Source of the DNA: Bacillota bacterium
GTDB taxonomy: Bacteria > Bacillota > Clostridia > Acetivibrionales > DTU013
DNA: 33,395 nt
Assembly: GCA_023409735.1 (NCBI GenBank)
Contig: JAEYRB010000015.1
Span: forward strand, 1 to 33,395
Direction: 5' to 3'
In this document: positions 31,341-33,395 of the stretch, piece by piece
Layout of the letters: every line of letters starts with the position of its first letter
Numbering within the stretch: the stretch's first letter is position 1
The notes under the pieces: generated by a model
Seen by the model: only the letters and a program-made list of their open reading frames with translations
What the model was told of the DNA's origin: nothing
The model's database searches: none
Translations under genes and position numbers: made by a program

Positions 31341-31544
31341 TCACTATAACCCCTCTATAAAATTCTTTAACTGAAAAAAACAAATAAAAATATGTACCAG
31401 ATTTATAAGGAAAATGCTTTCCAAAATATAATTAGGTATATTATTTAGTTTTTTACTCAGATTCCATTTTTTATATTACATTATATTCTTTTACTTTTCA
31501 ATAGTTATGGTTAATTTAACCATTTTTTGTATTATTTTTTCATA

Positions 31545-33395
31545 CTATGCTATTATCTGTTCATCCTTGGCTGCCGCCACTACTTCCATGGTTCTTGGCA
31601 TATTATCGGCCAATTTCATTTCAGCCGCTTCAGCCGCTCTCCCATTAACTTCTTCAGGATCGAGATATGTAGGTACGATCGCCTTCATAGCTTGTTTGAC
31701 GATATTGGAAGAAATCTCATATTCCGAGTCATCTAATGCCTTTATAAGAACAGCTAGCTTTTTTGCTATTTCCAGCCGTGTAAGAGGCTCATCGTTTTCT
31801 ATAAATATCATGTTATTATCTGTTTTGCACATATCCTCTGTCTTAATAAGAAGCTCTTCATACAGCTTTTCACCAGGACGCAGGCCAATTTCCACAATAT
31901 CTATATCCTTATACGGTTTAAGGCCGGATAAATGTATCAGGTTTTCTGCCAGATCCAAGATTTTTACCGGTTTACCCATATCAAGAACAAACAGCTCACC
32001 GCTCCTTGCCATAGAGCCTGCCTGCATCACAAGCTGTGACGCTTCGGGAATAGTCATAAAATACCGAATGATACGCTTGTCCGTTATAGTGACAGGCCCA
32101 CCATTCTCAATTTGTCTTTTGAACAAAGGTATAACCGAACCATTGGAGCTGAGTACATTTCCAAATCTGACAGCAGCAAAGCTTGTCTTGCTGTCTTTTC
32201 GGCATTGTATGAGCATTTCACACAGGCGCTTTGATGCTCCCATTATGTTTGTGGGATTTACTGCTTTATCAGTTGAAATAAGAATAAACTTCTTGACTTC
32301 ATATTTTTCAGCCATATCAGCGGTATTATTTGTCCCAAGGACGTTGTTCTTGACCGCCTCACAGCTGCTGTGCTCCATCAATGGCACATGCTTGTGCGCT
32401 GCCGCATGAAATACAATTTCAGGACGATAATGGGCAAATACGGCTTCCAGTCTTGCCCTGTCGCGTACCGAACCGATCTCTACCTCAAGATTTAGCTTCT
32501 CGCCATATTTAAGAGTCAATTCCTGCTGAATATCATATGCGTTATTCTCATAAATATCAAAAATAACTATCTGTTTTGGATTATGCCTGGCGATCTGTCT
32601 GCACAATTCGCTGCCGATCGACCCGCCGCCACCGGTAATAAGAACGGTCTTATTTTTATAATATTCTAAAGCTTCGGTATTGTTGATTGTAAGGCTATCA
32701 CGGAATAGCAGATCCTCTATCCTGACTTCACGAATATTGCGTTTTTGGGATTTCTCATCAGAAATGCCTTCTCTAAATGGCATATCATAAAGCTTAACTT
32801 TGCATCCACTCATACTGTAAAAGTTAAAAAGTCTGCCGGCCGTTTCAGTATCAATAGAAGGCAGTGCTATAAATACCTCCTGAACAGGCATGGTTCTTAA
32901 TAACTCAATGATATTATCATCCTCCGCATATACCTTCAGTCCGCATACACGATTTCCTATTTTGCTTGGATGCTTATCTATAAAGAATATAGGCCTGTAG
33001 TGGGAAGAAGAATTGTACATGAGCTCCTGAGCAAGAAGAGAGCCTACCTGTCCTGCGCCAACAATAGCAACACCTATTTTGTTCAGTTCATTCATGCTCA
33101 CATTAAGATGACGGTAATATTGCTGATATATAAATCGTGTTGAAAGCGTCACTACGTTAAACATTGCGACAATAGATGCATTCTGCCATATACCTATATA
33201 TGTCGCATGTATGTACCAGCTGATAATGGTTGCCGCTATACCTCCAAATACGTCCGCAATAACCATCTGCAGATATGCTCTAGAATTTGCATAGCGCCAC
33301 ACATTAGTGTATACTCTTGCACAAAACCTGGCAAGAAGTAAAGTACTAATAAATATTCCGGCATTCATCAAATATTTTCCGGTATCAATAATAAT
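31545..33395 (-). CDS. CapD/PglF-type membrane nucleotide-sugar 4,6-dehydratase, 5' end off the window
   Basis: Converts a UDP-sugar (typically UDP-GlcNAc) to a 4-keto-6-deoxy sugar for glycan synthesis. Seen: at least 616 residues, open to the right edge with no start reached. Remaining membrane helices lie at the N-terminal side, followed by a Rossmann domain (VGAGQVGSLLAQEL) and an SDR-type domain (VLITGGGGSIGSELCRQI, HAAAHKHVPLMEHS, STDKAVNPTNIMGASKR). In the long PglF/WbpM group the usual SDR Tyr is Met, as here in MGASK. GLRPGEKLYEELL is typical. It belongs with the neighbouring capsule control genes, which follow after 204 bases. Confidence 0.93.
   Translation of the reverse strand: MIIDTGKYLMNAGIFISTLLLARFCARVYTNVWRYANSRAYLQMVIADVFGGIAATIISWYIHATYIGIWQNASIVAMFNVVTLSTRFIYQQYYRHLNVSMNELNKIGVAIVGAGQVGSLLAQELMYNSSSHYRPIFFIDKHPSKIGNRVCGLKVYAEDDNIIELLRTMPVQEVFIALPSIDTETAGRLFNFYSMSGCKVKLYDMPFREGISDEKSQKRNIREVRIEDLLFRDSLTINNTEALEYYKNKTVLITGGGGSIGSELCRQIARHNPKQIVIFDIYENNAYDIQQELTLKYGEKLNLEVEIGSVRDRARLEAVFAHYRPEIVFHAAAHKHVPLMEHSSCEAVKNNVLGTNNTADMAEKYEVKKFILISTDKAVNPTNIMGASKRLCEMLIQCRKDSKTSFAAVRFGNVLSSNGSVIPLFKRQIENGGPVTITDKRIIRYFMTIPEASQLVMQAGSMARSGELFVLDMGKPVKILDLAENLIHLSGLKPYKDIDIVEIGLRPGEKLYEELLIKTEDMCKTDNNMIFIENDEPLTRLEIAKKLAVLIKALDDSEYEISSNIVKQAMKAIVPTYLDPEEVNGRAAEAAEMKLADNMPRTMEVVAAAKDEQIIA

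Noticed and set aside
31507..31528. Palindrome ATGGTTAA/TTAACCAT followed by five T residues as terminator of the CapD-type gene
   Set aside because: The T-run follows only on the plus strand; the gene runs on the minus strand, where no T-run follows the hairpin. No plus-strand gene ends there.
31507..32409. 300-residue plus-strand ORF opposite the CapD-type gene
   Set aside because: It is antisense to conserved dehydratase motifs and its serine-rich composition is typical of a shadow frame.

Overview
The window reads like the chromosome of an anaerobic, probably spore-forming member of the Clostridia (low-to-moderate GC Firmicute). The signs are strong AGGAGG-type ribosome binding sites, a tryptophan T-box leader ahead of a complete trpEGDCFBA operon, a YtvI-like sporulation permease, a membrane pyrophosphatase beside a sodium-pump decarboxylase beta subunit, and a CpsB/CapC-CpsD capsule control module. 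No rRNA, tRNA, CRISPR array or recognisable transposase gene was seen. The genus cannot be named from the sequence alone.

Layout, left to right. (1) 1-4717: a QueG-like double [4Fe-4S] protein with an odd repeat insert, a membrane-anchored YiiX-type permuted-papain peptidase, a convergent membrane protein, and a COG2509-type FAD dehydrogenase. (2) 4830-7356: YtvI/AI-2E-type permease with a hexapeptide-repeat tail, then cysteine synthase. (3) 7436-11131: an ion-bioenergetics cluster made of a palindromic promoter/operator, an attenuator-like terminator, hppA (K+-independent signature), an OadB/GcdB-type beta subunit, and a 46-residue OadG-like membrane peptide missed by ordinary ORF length cut-offs; no carboxyltransferase or biotin subunit is present. 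(4) 11132-11820: a highly structured 690-base gap with inverted repeats and consecutive hairpins. (5) 11821-13428: FGGY sugar kinase. (6) 21058 down to 13571 (minus): the trp operon, with consensus promoter, long leader, T-box with UGG specifier, then E-G, C-F and B-A as overlapping pairs. All three non-overlapping junctions are filled by different degenerate tandem repeats. (7) 21293-24446: a decayed EamA transporter, a Na/Pi cotransporter with PhoU domain, and a small membrane protein with hexapeptide repeats. (8) 24512-27521: a DUF2975/HTH pair behind a perfect consensus promoter, and an ECF sigma factor with its overlapping membrane partner. (9) 27654-33395 (minus): a long palindrome, a GMP synthase whose glutaminase domain is severely shortened, the capsule module CpsB-CpsD-CapA, and a CapD-type nucleotide-sugar 4,6-dehydratase running off the right edge.

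Two window-wide themes stand out. First, short degenerate tandem repeats (16, 18, 25, 31-34, 35-40 and 42 bp periods) recur, almost always at gene 3' ends, in protein tails or linkers, or filling operon junctions. Second, small hairpin-bearing interspersed repeats (three copies of a terminator-like element with a CTTCG loop, two palindromes carrying GGGACGGTTC) sit in the intergenic gaps, one of them between the trp T-box terminator and trpE. The best candidates for undescribed biology are the hppA/oadB/small-subunit cluster with its operator and attenuator, the shortened GMP synthase, and the structured segment at 11353-11477.
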